Program-made: the position numbers and the translations under genes
In this document: positions 31,891 to 40,989 of the stretch, in pieces
Numbering within the stretch: the first letter of the stretch is position 1
Layout: every line of letters starts with the position of its first letter
Notes under the pieces: generated by a model
What the model was told of the DNA's origin: nothing
Database searches by the model: none
The model's input: the letters and a program-made list of their open reading frames with translations, nothing else
Assembly (NCBI GenBank): GCA_949358305.1
Contig: OX442314.1
Span: 30,799,118-30,863,117, forward strand
Length of the DNA: 64,000 nucleotides
Direction: 5' to 3'
Origin: Strigamia acuminata
Lineage: Eukaryota > Arthropoda > Chilopoda > Geophilomorpha > Linotaeniidae

Positions 31891-32966
31891 TCGATTTCTA
31901 ATCCCAGAATGTACTTTAATTCGCCCATGTGAACTAATTCGACAAATTTCCCCAATTGTGCCATTTTCTCGTCTCGAAATTTAGCGCTAGAGCTGGCTGT
32001 GACGAGATCGTCGACATAAACTCCCATCATTATCACGCCTTGCTGACTTCTGCATATATACAGGCAAGGATCGTCCGGTGAGCGCTCAAATCCGCACTTT
32101 GTCAGTACCTCGTGCAACTTCTCATTCCAGCAGCGCCCGGATTGCTTTAATCCATATAAACTCTTCTCTAGTCTGCATACGCAATCGCCCTCTCCAGTCT
32201 CGAAACCCTTTAGTTGCTCCATATATATCTTCTCCTTCAGTTTCCCGTGTAAGTACGCTGTCTTAACATCGTACTGGTCCAGAAGTAAGTCCTCTTTGGC
32301 TGCTACATTCAACAGTGTTCTCAATGACTCTATTCTGACCACTGGTGAGAATGTCTGATCGTAGTCCATTCCCGGTCTCTGTCCGCATCCGACCGCTACA
32401 AGTCGGGCTTTGTATCGAATTATCGAGCCGTCGGCATTTGTCTTTATGCGAAAAACCCATTTTGATTTAACTGGCTTTGCATCGCTAGGTCGCGGCTCTA
32501 TTTTCCAAACTTGATGTTGGTGCATCGAATCTATTTCTTCCTGCATGGCCTTTCGCCATTCGTTTGCATCATCCGACGCCATAGCCTCTTCATAGGTGTT
32601 CGGTGTAAACATTATTTCCGCCATCAATGCCTGCTCTAGGATTTTTCTTGAGTGTCGTGCTCCTCGGTGTCGCGCTCCTCGTTGTCGCGTTCCCCGTTGT
32701 CGCAGTGCTTGCTCTCTAATCCTTGTTGAGCGTCGCACTCCTCGCTGTTGCAAATTCGCTTCGGTTTCGTCTATACGAGCTTGCTTGTTTGCTGCTAGCA
32801 CTTCCTTGGTGGCGCCCGGCCTCCGTCCTCCCCTCCGAGCGGGCAACTGTTCCGGTACTGGAGCCACAATGGGTGGGTCCGGTTCGTCTATGTCTACATC
32901 CGGAGCAAGTTGTTCGATCGGTTGAGGCGGTGCTTCACCAAGGTCGTAAACAACGTCTAAATCCAT
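31891..32966 (-). pseudogene. Copia B reverse transcriptase, N-terminal part
   Basis: Pro/Glu/Arg-rich linker, then W-K-I-E-P-R, KARLVAVGCGQRPGMDYD, DVKTAYLHG, SLYGLKQSGRCW and the catalytic Y-V-D-D-L. It ends L-K-Y-I-L-G-L-E-I-E at the gap; the next residues are encoded at 26246 downward. Catalytic Asp residues are intact. Confidence 0.9.
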
Positions 32967-32972
32967 CTGTTC

Positions 32973-33692
32973 TTAGGATTCATCCGTCCGGTCAAGGTGA
33001 GTATCCCCCAATCGTGACTCTTCAAAAACTACATCACACGATTCTGTGATTTTCCCTGTGTCTCGCATAAATATCCTGTAGGCTTTCCTTTTAGTCGAAT
33101 AACCCACTAGTATGCCTTCTCTGGTTTTGTCTTTCAACTTGTTTTGTCGAAATTTTGGTTCTAGTACGTGAGCCACGCATCCAAAGCGTCTCAAGTAGCT
33201 AACGTTGGGTATTCTCCCCTTCCAACGTTCGTAAGGCGTCTTGACGTGTGTACTCGTCTTGCACCTGTTGCGTAAATGAGCAGCTGTCAGAATAGCTTCG
33301 CCCCAAAACTTCTGTGGCAACTTTGAGTCCACTAATAAAGTTCGCATCGCTTCTGTCACGGTCCTATTCATGCGTTCTGCGATCGCGTTGCTCTCGGGTG
33401 AGTATGAGGTGGTCAGTTCGTGTAAAATCCCCTTCTGAGTGAAGTATTGTCCCAAACTGTCATTCAAAAATTCCCCGCCATTGTCCGACCGTATTCGCTT
33501 CACCAATCGCCCCATCTGCAATTCAATATGCGCCACGAAGTCTTTGATTGCGGTCCCAGCTTCACTTTTAGTGCTCAATACTCTCAAAAATACCATTCGG
33601 CTACAATCATCAACCATAGTTAGCACATAACGCGCTCCCCCTAATGTGGGTACGGGCATTGGCCCCATCAAATCAACATGAATTAATTCCAT
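32973..33692 (-). CDS. Copia B integrase
   Basis: Integrase core D-L-M-G-P, RSDNGGEF and a Glu in NAIAERMNRT (D-D-E), then YLRRFGCVAHVLEPK and the C-terminal ESCDVVFEES. It is in the same frame as the gag-pro part, from which only TAA (33699-33701) separates it, and as the RT, from which another TAA (32973-32975) separates it. Confidence 0.92.
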   Translation of the reverse strand: MELIHVDLMGPMPVPTLGGARYVLTMVDDCSRMVFLRVLSTKSEAGTAIKDFVAHIELQMGRLVKRIRSDNGGEFLNDSLGQYFTQKGILHELTTSYSPESNAIAERMNRTVTEAMRTLLVDSKLPQKFWGEAILTAAHLRNRCKTSTHVKTPYERWKGRIPNVSYLRRFGCVAHVLEPKFRQNKLKDKTREGILVGYSTKRKAYRIFMRDTGKITESCDVVFEESRLGDTHLDRTDES

Positions 33693-33698
33693 TATCTC

Positions 33699-35267
33699 TT
33701 AGGATTGTTGATATGAAACAGCACGTCGTGGAACCCTTGTCATCTTCCCTTTCACGCATTCCATACAAGTCTCATCTGGCAATTTTTCATCCCAATTCAA
33801 TCCTATTACAAGATTCTGACTTTTCATGTCTTCCATATTTTTGAAGTTTGGATGTCCCAATCTTTGGTGCCATAAAGTCCGTGTCAAACATTGTGTCGTA
33901 CACGCTACCTCGTTAACAGGTTGTATGTGGTTGGCTTCATTGTATATCGCCCCAATCATAAATTTATCGTCAACACGCTGTGCCCTCATCACGTGATTTC
34001 CATCTTCATCTTGCACGTTGGCGCACTGTCGTGTAAACGTCACCGTCAACGCAGCATCGACCATCTTCGGAACAGATAGTAAATTCGTCTGCAGGTTCGG
34101 AATATAGAGCACGTTGCTCAGACGTAACGTGTTCCTCGAAACGTCTTCTGTGACACGCATCTGCCCCCGTCCTGGTGACTTCGCTTCTGCCTCACTTGCC
34201 AGTCCGACTTTTTGCGGATATGACTCGAAAAACTCAAAATCATCTTTGTGTGATACCATGTGACTTGTTGCCCCTGAATCCAGAAGCCAGTCTTCAAGTT
34301 CATCCGGCGTTTCCTCATCGCTTTCCCGCTCAACAGCTTCATTAATCGCCAAAACTCTCGCTCCACACGAATATTCCCGTGGCTTGGGTGTTGGTCGCAC
34401 CTCGCTTTGTGCTGACTGTTCATTTGTCCTATTTCCGCCACGTCCTCTGTTCGGCGTCCTTGTGTTTGTTGCGGTTCCACGTGGATTTGCATTTCCGCGC
34501 GTTGGATCACCCGTTTTACTTTTGGACCAACAGTCCTTGGCGTAGTGTCCAATCTTGTGGCAATTGTAACATTCAATGTTACATTTCCCCCTTTGTCGAG
34601 TTCTGTACGCATTTTCGCTTCCATTTCCGTCGTGACTTTTCTTCTTTGCCCGCTGTCTTTCCTCTTCAAATCTCAAAGCAGTTCGAGCTTCACTCAAAGT
34701 CAAATTGTTGTTTTGTCCCTCAAAAATTCGCACATTGTGCTCAAATTCAACTCGCAGCCCTCGTGCTACGTAACTTAGCATCTCCTGATTGCTATATATT
34801 TTCCCAAGTTCCGATGCTTTGGTCTTTATTGCCTCTGCACGATTTATGTACGTATCAATCGTTTCTTTCTCGTTCATCTTGAGTTGCGCTAATTCTATGC
34901 CGCATTTGACCACTTCAAAATCGTTCTTTGGTCCCATGTGAGTCTCAATCGTTTCCCACAACTTTTTGGCGTTCGTTTCCATGCTGTAACGCACTCCTTG
35001 TTCCGCTGAAAGTGACAGCATCAAGATCCCCATGGCCTCGTCATTCTTCTGTTCCCAATTCTCCCAAATTGCCCTCATCTGGCCGTAATTTGCCTGTCCA
35101 AGCCGTCCTTTCTCCGGTTCGTCGTTCACGATCACCATCTTCCATAGGCCTTTCATCTTTAATACTGCTCGCAATCTCATCTTCCAGAGAAAATAATTCC
35201 TATCGGTCAACCTCTCGACCGTCGTTGATGAGGAGGAAACGTTCACAAATGAATCCGCCATCGCCAT
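33699..35267 (-). CDS. Copia B gag and protease
   Basis: 522 residues from ATG at 35267. UBN2-type gag, one CCHC knuckle CYNCHKIGHYAKDC, protease LDSGATSHMV, and the pre-integrase segment TLWHQRLGHPNFKN with C-x2-C. It ends at TAA in the context AATCCTAAGA. Confidence 0.93.
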   Translation of the reverse strand: MAMADSFVNVSSSSTTVERLTDRNYFLWKMRLRAVLKMKGLWKMVIVNDEPEKGRLGQANYGQMRAIWENWEQKNDEAMGILMLSLSAEQGVRYSMETNAKKLWETIETHMGPKNDFEVVKCGIELAQLKMNEKETIDTYINRAEAIKTKASELGKIYSNQEMLSYVARGLRVEFEHNVRIFEGQNNNLTLSEARTALRFEEERQRAKKKSHDGNGSENAYRTRQRGKCNIECYNCHKIGHYAKDCWSKSKTGDPTRGNANPRGTATNTRTPNRGRGGNRTNEQSAQSEVRPTPKPREYSCGARVLAINEAVERESDEETPDELEDWLLDSGATSHMVSHKDDFEFFESYPQKVGLASEAEAKSPGRGQMRVTEDVSRNTLRLSNVLYIPNLQTNLLSVPKMVDAALTVTFTRQCANVQDEDGNHVMRAQRVDDKFMIGAIYNEANHIQPVNEVACTTQCLTRTLWHQRLGHPNFKNMEDMKSQNLVIGLNWDEKLPDETCMECVKGKMTRVPRRAVSYQQS

Positions 35268-35414
35268 CTCTTGTCGTAACTCGTAGCAGACGACAGAAAT
35301 GCAAAACAGGAATTAATTTCACGCCAAATATTTTCAAAACTTAGTGACACTAATAACTTGCGCTTTCCCAGACTCAGCATTCATTCTTTCATCGCCATAA
35401 TCGTAAAACCTCTC

Positions 35415-35425
35415 CTCTGCTACCA
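35415..35425 (-). promoter_or_regulatory. Primer-binding site, initiator tRNA-Met type (copia B)
   Basis: The - strand reads TGGTAGCAGAG next to the 5' LTR, the same as in copia A. Confidence 0.85.
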
Positions 35426-35427
35426 CT

Positions 35428-35623
35428 TGTTGGTTTAGAATAAATACTCAATCATTGGAAATATCAACAAGATGAATATGTCGGCATTTTATTCCAACTC
35501 GAACAACACTCTCATTACAATAACTACATCGGTTGCACTCCATTCTTGTGCAATCTCGTACGTCAACAATACATCAATTAATACACTTAGACTATAACAC
35601 TTTGTGATAAAAACATATCTACA
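35428..35623 (-). repeat. 5' LTR of copia B
   Basis: Matches 25144-25339. Followed by the target duplication CAAAT. Confidence 0.93.
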
Positions 35624-35628
35624 CAAAT

Positions 35629-35955
35629 GACGAGTTCGAAGAACCAATCACAAGCATTTACAAGATGGCGAAATGCAAATGACGCGCTCGAATGACCAAT
35701 GACGAGCGCATCACAATTTAGGGGACCTTAACATTCCTCAAAGGATTAGTATTCTAACATTCCAATTGTAAATGTAAAGTCAAAACACTTAAGTGGAAAT
35801 AAAAGACATATTATAATGAATGATAAAACATAAATTCAATATTTAAAAATCACAAATTAAAATGGAAATATAAATTCAACAATACAAATCAAATAATACA
35901 ACTAAACACGATTATTAATAAAGAACAACAATTTACTCGTAAAATCACCCGATTT
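35629..35955. other. Short intergenic stretch
   Basis: Begins with GATGACGAGTTCGAAGAACC and a related GAATGACCAATGACGAGCG. No gene or clear repeat. Confidence 0.4.
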
Positions 35956-36684
35956 TCACACTGCCGGGCGGGGATCACTTGATTCTACTTCCAAACGCAC
36001 AAGACGTTGTATCGGTCGACGCAAATGTTCTCCATTAGCGAGCACCATCTCACATGACCTGATTTTATTATCTTGACCCCGCTTAACTTCGACCACTCTA
36101 CCCATTTTCCATTTTAGACGTGGTTTAAATAGCTCTTCAATCATAACGACGTCGTTCAACTGGAGTTCTCGCACACCTGGTTTGCCCGTTTGAATCTTCA
36201 GATCCGTCAAATACTCCCGAGACCAACGATTCCAGAATGAGAGTAATACGCGTTGTTGGTAGCGCCATTGTCGAATGAATTGCTTCTGAGTCGGTTCGAG
36301 GCTGTCTGATGCTCCCGAGTCGGGTAGGTGAGTCAACATCACACCGGTCAGAAAATGTGCGGGCGTGAGTGGCTCAATTTCGTTTGGGTCGTTGTATACA
36401 TATGTGATCGGTCTGCGATTTATGACTGCTTCGGTTTGCACAAGAAACGTTCCGAGTTGGTAAAAGTTTAAGTGCGCCGAACCGATAGCTTTTCTTAAGC
36501 ATCTCTTGACCGTTTGCACCATCCTCTCCCAGAACCCGCCCCACCACGGTCCATTCTCGACAATGAATCTCCATTCGACTCCCTTTTGGGCCAAATAATT
36601 TCGAAACGTCTCGTCCTTCGTGTGGTTTAAGAGTGAAGCTAGTTCTTTGTGGGCTCGGTGAAACGTGGTCCCGTTGTCACTATA
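35956..36684 (-). pseudogene. BEL/Pao retrotransposon integrase C-terminus
   Basis: Residues S-D-N-G-T-T-F, NGPWWGGFWERMVQTVKRCL, N-R-R-P-I-T, LTPAHFLTG, then a DUF5641-like tail (WKMGRVVEVKRGQD, RPIQRLVRLE) are diagnostic of BEL/Pao polyproteins. It is cut on its 5' side at Y-S-D-N-G by the fold-back transposon at 36685; residues read beyond that belong to the transposon. No LTR is visible downstream. Confidence 0.85.
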
Positions 36685-37903
36685 CAGGGTGAACCAAAAG
36701 TCTGTTCCCCTCAAATATTTCCTGAGCAATTGCATCTAGGCCAACTTTGATGAAGCGATCGTATAGGAAGTTGGGTGAGAGCAATCCAATGATGTCGTCA
36801 AATTTGACCTTGAAGACCATTTTCAAGGTCATTCACTTGCTAACTTCTAAACTAATCAGGTTAGAGCAAAAAAGTCAATTACAAAGTTGTAGAGCACCAT
36901 CAAATTAGTACTATCCAACTTATCTCAGTCATCTTAAGTTAAATTTTTTCTTTCAAAAAAGGAGACAAATCAGAAAAAAAATCAGCAAAGTGAAATTTTT
37001 TAACCCTCGGAGGCATAAGGATAAAATGTGCCGTTCTGGTTTAGCCATTACGGATTTATGGACAATTTTAAGTCGATTGGTTAAAGCGCCATGTAGTTTG
37101 TTTTTAGTTCGGAACTAATTTTATTGAGAACGTAATGCCTAAACAATAAAAATAAATAGATTTGAGCCATCTGGAGGTGGTTTTAATCACTACTGGTAAA
37201 TGCGAAAAGCTGTTCACTGAAGCGCTGTTTACAAATACAGCAAAGCCAGCTTAAAAGTTATGCTGGAGTTTTAAGGGGCAGAAAATTTCCAAGTTGAATA
37301 TTTAATTAAATAAATGATGAATCATTACAAATTTCACCCGAGATTTACTTTATTATCAGATCAACAAAGTCACAAATTTTCAGCAAAAAAAAATCATAGA
37401 AAAAAAATTTTCCTATTCAAGAAAAAGCTTGTTCATAAATCCGTATAGCCAAGGGTTAATCTTGTGATAAAATAATTATTGAGGCATTAAAAAAAGGCAG
37501 TGGTTTTTCTTGTTTACTTGCATAATGATGCACATTTGAATACGTTTATTTAAGTAATTCAGTATTTTTGTGATAGAAATTTAAGTTTTGTCACAATGGC
37601 TGGCTTTATTTCAGCTGATTTGTCTCCTTTTTAAAAGGAAAACATTTAATTTAAGATGACTAAGATAAGTTGGATAGTACTAATTTGATGGTGCTCTACA
37701 ACTTTGTAATTGACTTTTTTGCTCTAACCTGATTAGTTTAGAAGTTAGCAAGTGAATATCCTTGAAAATGGCCGTCAAGGTCAAATTTGATGACATCATT
37801 GGATTGCTCTCACCCAACTTCCTATACGATCGCTTCATCAAAGTTGGCCTAGATGCAATTCCTGAGGAAATATTTGAGGTGAACAGACTTTTGTTCCACC
37901 CTG
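36685..37903. mobile_element. 1.2-kb fold-back transposon with about 280-bp inverted arms
   Basis: Ends CAGGGTGAACCAAAAGTCTG and CAGACTTTTGTTCCACCCTG, flanked by TATA on both sides. The arms (36685-36965 and 37625-37903) are near complementary. The interior (about 660 bp) has no transposase. Related arms at 5936-6170, 48590-48833 and 50342-50530. The 84-residue frame on the - strand (37680-37934) is inside the arm. Confidence 0.85.
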
Positions 37904-38079
37904 TATACACAGGTCCCAAAACCTCTGGTGTCAAAATTAAGATTAAAAATTTAAAAAACTGTCAAATAAATACATGGGTGGGTGATTGTTAAAAAGCAGG
38001 TTTCTGAAAAGAGAAATGATTAAAAATGATTAAAAAGTAGAAAAAAGTATAATTTTTACAATACCTACTCTTTCATTTA

Positions 38080-38505
38080 AAATTTTTGGATTCGATTCCA
38101 CCCGTTTCTTCAATTGTGCTGATAAATTATGAGTTTTCTGTTTTTCTTTTTTCAACTCTCTTTTTGCGTCCGCCAATTTTTTCTGAAGTTGGCATTTCAA
38201 GTAAACACTTTCAATTACCACATTGCCTGCGTGCATTTGAAGTCTTTCGATTTTTTTCCAACAATAGTTTATCATTCGCCTCTTTGGCGAATTGTCGCTT
38301 GTATTCTCGGACGGTGTTCACAAAAACTTCGATTAATCTCGGGACATTTCTGATCGCTATTTCTTGTGATCACTTGGGAATCGTTCTTGCTTCAGGCAAT
38401 CGTTTAAATTCGACTTACCCGTGGACTGGTTCCAGTTCCAGCCCGTCAAAGGTTGATTGCAGTCGGCCGCCCCGCACATTTCGGTCGGCAATCCCTGGTC
38501 TTGTT
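38080..38505 (-). pseudogene. Coiled-coil protein gene, copy 1 (frameshifted)
   Basis: An upstream exon (about 38505-38419) reads E-M-C-G-A-A-D-C-N-Q-P-L-T-G-W-N-W and ends at a good donor CACGG/GTAAGT. The next segment reads I-R-N-V-P-R-L-I-E-V-F-V-N-T-V-R-E-Y-K-R-Q, shifts frame in an A7 run near 38255, then continues as a coiled coil (LQKKLADAKRELKKEKQK). Copy 2 at 38768 shows the unshifted order. Protein family not recognised. Confidence 0.5.
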
Positions 38506-38595
38506 TATAATATATACAGGTTCTGGTGTCAAATTAAAAATTTAAAAAACTGAAAAGAAAAATGATTACAAATGAAAAAAAAGTAAAATAAAGTA

Positions 38596-38742
38596 TACCG
38601 TATTTTACCGAATAAGAGCCGCCCTCGAATTGTAGCTGCGGCTTATGTTACGTTCAATGAACGTAACATTGAAATTGGCCACTATTTGAAATAAGAGCCG
38701 CCCCAGATTTGGAGCCGCGGCTCAAAGTGGTAAAATACGGTA
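38596..38742. mobile_element. 147-bp MITE with TACCGTATTTTACC ends
   Basis: Left TACCGTATTTTACCGAATAA, right GGTAAAATACGGTA, with paired GAGCCGCC words inside. Related to 1670-1964 by its TACCGTA start. Confidence 0.75.
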
Positions 38743-38767
38743 ATTTTTACAATACTTACTCTTTTAT

Positions 38768-39060
38768 TTAAAATTTTTGGATTGATTCCTTCAGTTTCCT
38801 TAGTTCAGCTGCTAAATTGTGATTTGCTTGTTCTGCTTGCTTCAACCTTGTTTTCAGGTCTGCCAATTGTTGCTTAAGTAATTTAGTGTAAATATTTTCA
38901 ATTGTCACACGGACTACATTAATTTCAACTCTTTCAATTTTTTCCAACACTATTTTATCATTTTCCTCTTTCTCTTATTGTCGCTTGTGCTCGCGGACGA
39001 TGTTTATAAAAACTTCAATTAATCTGGGGATATTTCTGATCGCTATTTCTTGTGATCACT
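38768..39060 (-). pseudogene. Coiled-coil protein gene, copy 2 (in-frame stop)
   Basis: Reads I-R-N-I-P-R-L-I-E-V-F-I-N-I-V-R-E-H-K-R-Q, then TAA, then E-K-E-E-N-D-K-I-V-L-E-K-I-E-R-V and a coiled coil (LKQQLADLKTRLKQAEQ). It is clearly the paralogue of 38080-38370. The two copies are broken in different ways. Confidence 0.5.
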
Positions 39061-39122
39061 TGGGAATCGTTCTTGCTTCAGGCAATTGTTCTTGGGAATC
39101 GTTCTTTTTTTTTTCTTTCTTT

Positions 39123-39262
39123 TTAGAACGATTCCCAAGGATTCGCCTGAGGCAAGAACGATTCCCAAGGATTCGCCTGAGGCAAGAACGATTCCCAAGG
39201 ATTCGCCTGAGGCAAGAACGATTTCCAAGGATTCGCCTGAGGCAAGAACGATTCCCAAGCAT
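39123..39262. repeat. 30-bp tandem repeat, about 4.5 copies, with inverted partner
   Basis: Unit GAACGATTCCCAAGGATTCG followed by CCTGAGGCAA. The single sequence CTTGGGAATCGTTCTTGC at 39058 and 39091 lies in the opposite orientation, so the array and the upstream copies can form a large hairpin. All frames called here are translations of the repeat. Confidence 0.9.
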
Positions 39263-39314
39263 AACCATTGAGACAAAGTTTGGGTTTTCCTCTGATAGTC
39301 TTTTCCATGCCATT

Positions 39315-39405
39315 GTGTGTCCCGAATGCCGCCTGAATGCCTGCCGGCCGAATGCCTGTCGCCCGAATGCCGCCCGAATGCCTGTCGCCCGAATGCCGCA
39401 AGAAC
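39315..39405. repeat. Short degenerate GAATGCCGCC/GAATGCCTGTCGCC repeat
   Basis: Six to seven units of CCGAATGCC with variable spacers. The tail TTTTCAAATTTCCCAG and the following 100 bp recur at 43030-43140. Confidence 0.7.
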
Positions 39406-39639
39406 ATTTTCAAATTTCCCAGAATTTCACATTCGATCGCCTTTAGTGGACCGTAACGCTACGGTTTTTTTACCAAATAAAAATACAAAAAATACAGGGT
39501 TGCGCAGATCTTGATTTCCAATCGATTGGGCTTGGTTCCAGAATTTTTGGACCTCATTTCCATACAGTAAACATATAAAAACGAGTCGCAACAAAAAATT
39601 TGGCATCCATTGTAGCAAACGGAATCTGCCAGGTGGCGC

Positions 39640-40296
39640 TCCGGTTTGCTTAAATTTCGCAGTAAATCAGCATTTATCATTAATCAGCTTCCTTTTAACT
39701 ACTTTTAATATCAATATTATTGTTATATTTGGAAAGTAGACCAAAAACTGTATCAGAAAAGTCTACTTTCCAATCTTATGATTAGTTTTTTAATTCATTT
39801 TTTAGGAAATTAAACAAACGGAAGTTGAACCACACAAATGTTCTAGTGAAGTTAAATAAAAGTCTTTAATAAAATAAATTGTCTTTTTGAAGAAAATGTA
39901 AATCAGTCTCGCTTTACTTTCAATGGGGTCACTAAAAAATCAGTATACAATTTGCCATTTTAGGACACCGGTTATACAAACGTTCGATTATCCGAACAGT
40001 TTAGGCGATTTTTAATCGATTTTTGACCAATTCTTATCGGTTTTTTAATCAATTTTTAATGTTTTCACATATTTTAAACCGGTTTTTAATGTTTTTTTGT
40101 CAATTTTTATCCATTTTTGGTCGGTTTTAATGCTTTTTAACAATATTTTAATGAATTTTTATTTTCGTATGCTTGATTTTGTATGTTCGATTATCTGAAA
40201 AATTCGGTTTTATGAACACCCAAGATACAGATATACTTTCAATGGTGTAGTTGGGGATTGAGTAGACTACACTATAAAAAAGGCAGGATTATTTTT
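39640..40296. repeat. Downstream part of the 8-cysteine duplicon, copy 2
   Basis: Matches 47705-47891 plus 49219-49730. Includes the hairpin TGGAAAGTAGACC...TCTACTTTCCA near 39735-39775 and the TTATCGGTTTTTTAATC block. No gene. Confidence 0.7.
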
Positions 40297-40747
40297 TCAT
40301 TCGCATGTGCAGATTCCATCCCGCCATCCATGTTTGGTCATCGTTGTATTTACATAATTGTACAGAGTTGTCTTCTTATCACCACGAGACGACCAGCACG
40401 TCACATATTTGCAAACATTTTGCAATGTTTGTTCTTTCGTTTCTATAACAAATATATAAAATATAATATAATGTAATATAATATACTGGTAATATAATAC
40501 CACAAAATACATGGCTCATTGCACCAAGCATGTCTAGTTTGCATTTTGGATAAAAAACATCCCATGTGGGGAGAGCGACAGTATTGTCAGGAGTGTTGAA
40601 AACGTTTTCACAGTAATGATCCGCATCATTACAAAGGGCGACTAATTTCCAATTTTTCTCCAAATCCGCTTTAATTTGATCTTGACTCCCTGCATTCGTG
40701 CGACAAGAAGACAAACTCAAAACGAAACAAACAATCAACTGCCTCAT
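40297..40747 (-). CDS. Small secreted 8-cysteine protein, copy 2
   Basis: Exons 40501-40747 and 40297-40442 with a 58-nt intron, 130 residues. Same eight Cys and the same C-terminal G-I-C-T-C-E as copy 1. Between Y-C-E-N-V-F-N-T-P and F-Y-P-K-C-K it carries D-N-T-V-A-L-P-T-W-D-V, the most variable segment of the family. Signal peptide CFVLSLSSCRTNA. Confidence 0.8.
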
Positions 40748-40989
40748 CTTGTCACAGCAAGTTGAAATGAATTCAGATGATAGTGTGGAGCGTATCCTGT
40801 ATAATTAATTTATATTGCTTTCCAAACAATAACTGCACCCCATAAACCCTACATTAATTAAAATAATCAATAAAATCAGAAGAATCCGATCAGTTACGTA
40901 CGGCAAATCAATTGAGGGGGGGAAGAATCTCGAAATAATCCTAGATCTTTCGTTGGAAATTCATTCCCCCTGGATTGAAATGATTTTGT

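Larger units (their letters stand above)
25144..35623 (-). mobile_element. Copia retrotransposon B, split by a nested gypsy-like element
   Basis: LTRs 25144-25339 and 35428-35623 (196 bp, TG...CA, near identical) and a 5-bp target duplication CAAAT (25139-25143, 35624-35628). Read on the - strand. The coding part is interrupted inside the reverse transcriptase by 5.4 kb plus the assembly gap (26247-31890). Without the insert it would be about 4.9 kb, normal for copia. Confidence 0.93.

Noticed and set aside
39123-39262. CRISPR array
   Set aside because: The units are contiguous identical repeats without spacers, in a eukaryotic genome.
39043-39413. Frames of repeated E-S-L-G-I-V-L-A-S-G and R-T-I-P-K-D-S-P-E-A, considered as a repeat protein
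   Set aside because: 30-bp tandem DNA repeat translates in all frames; no start, leader or conservation.
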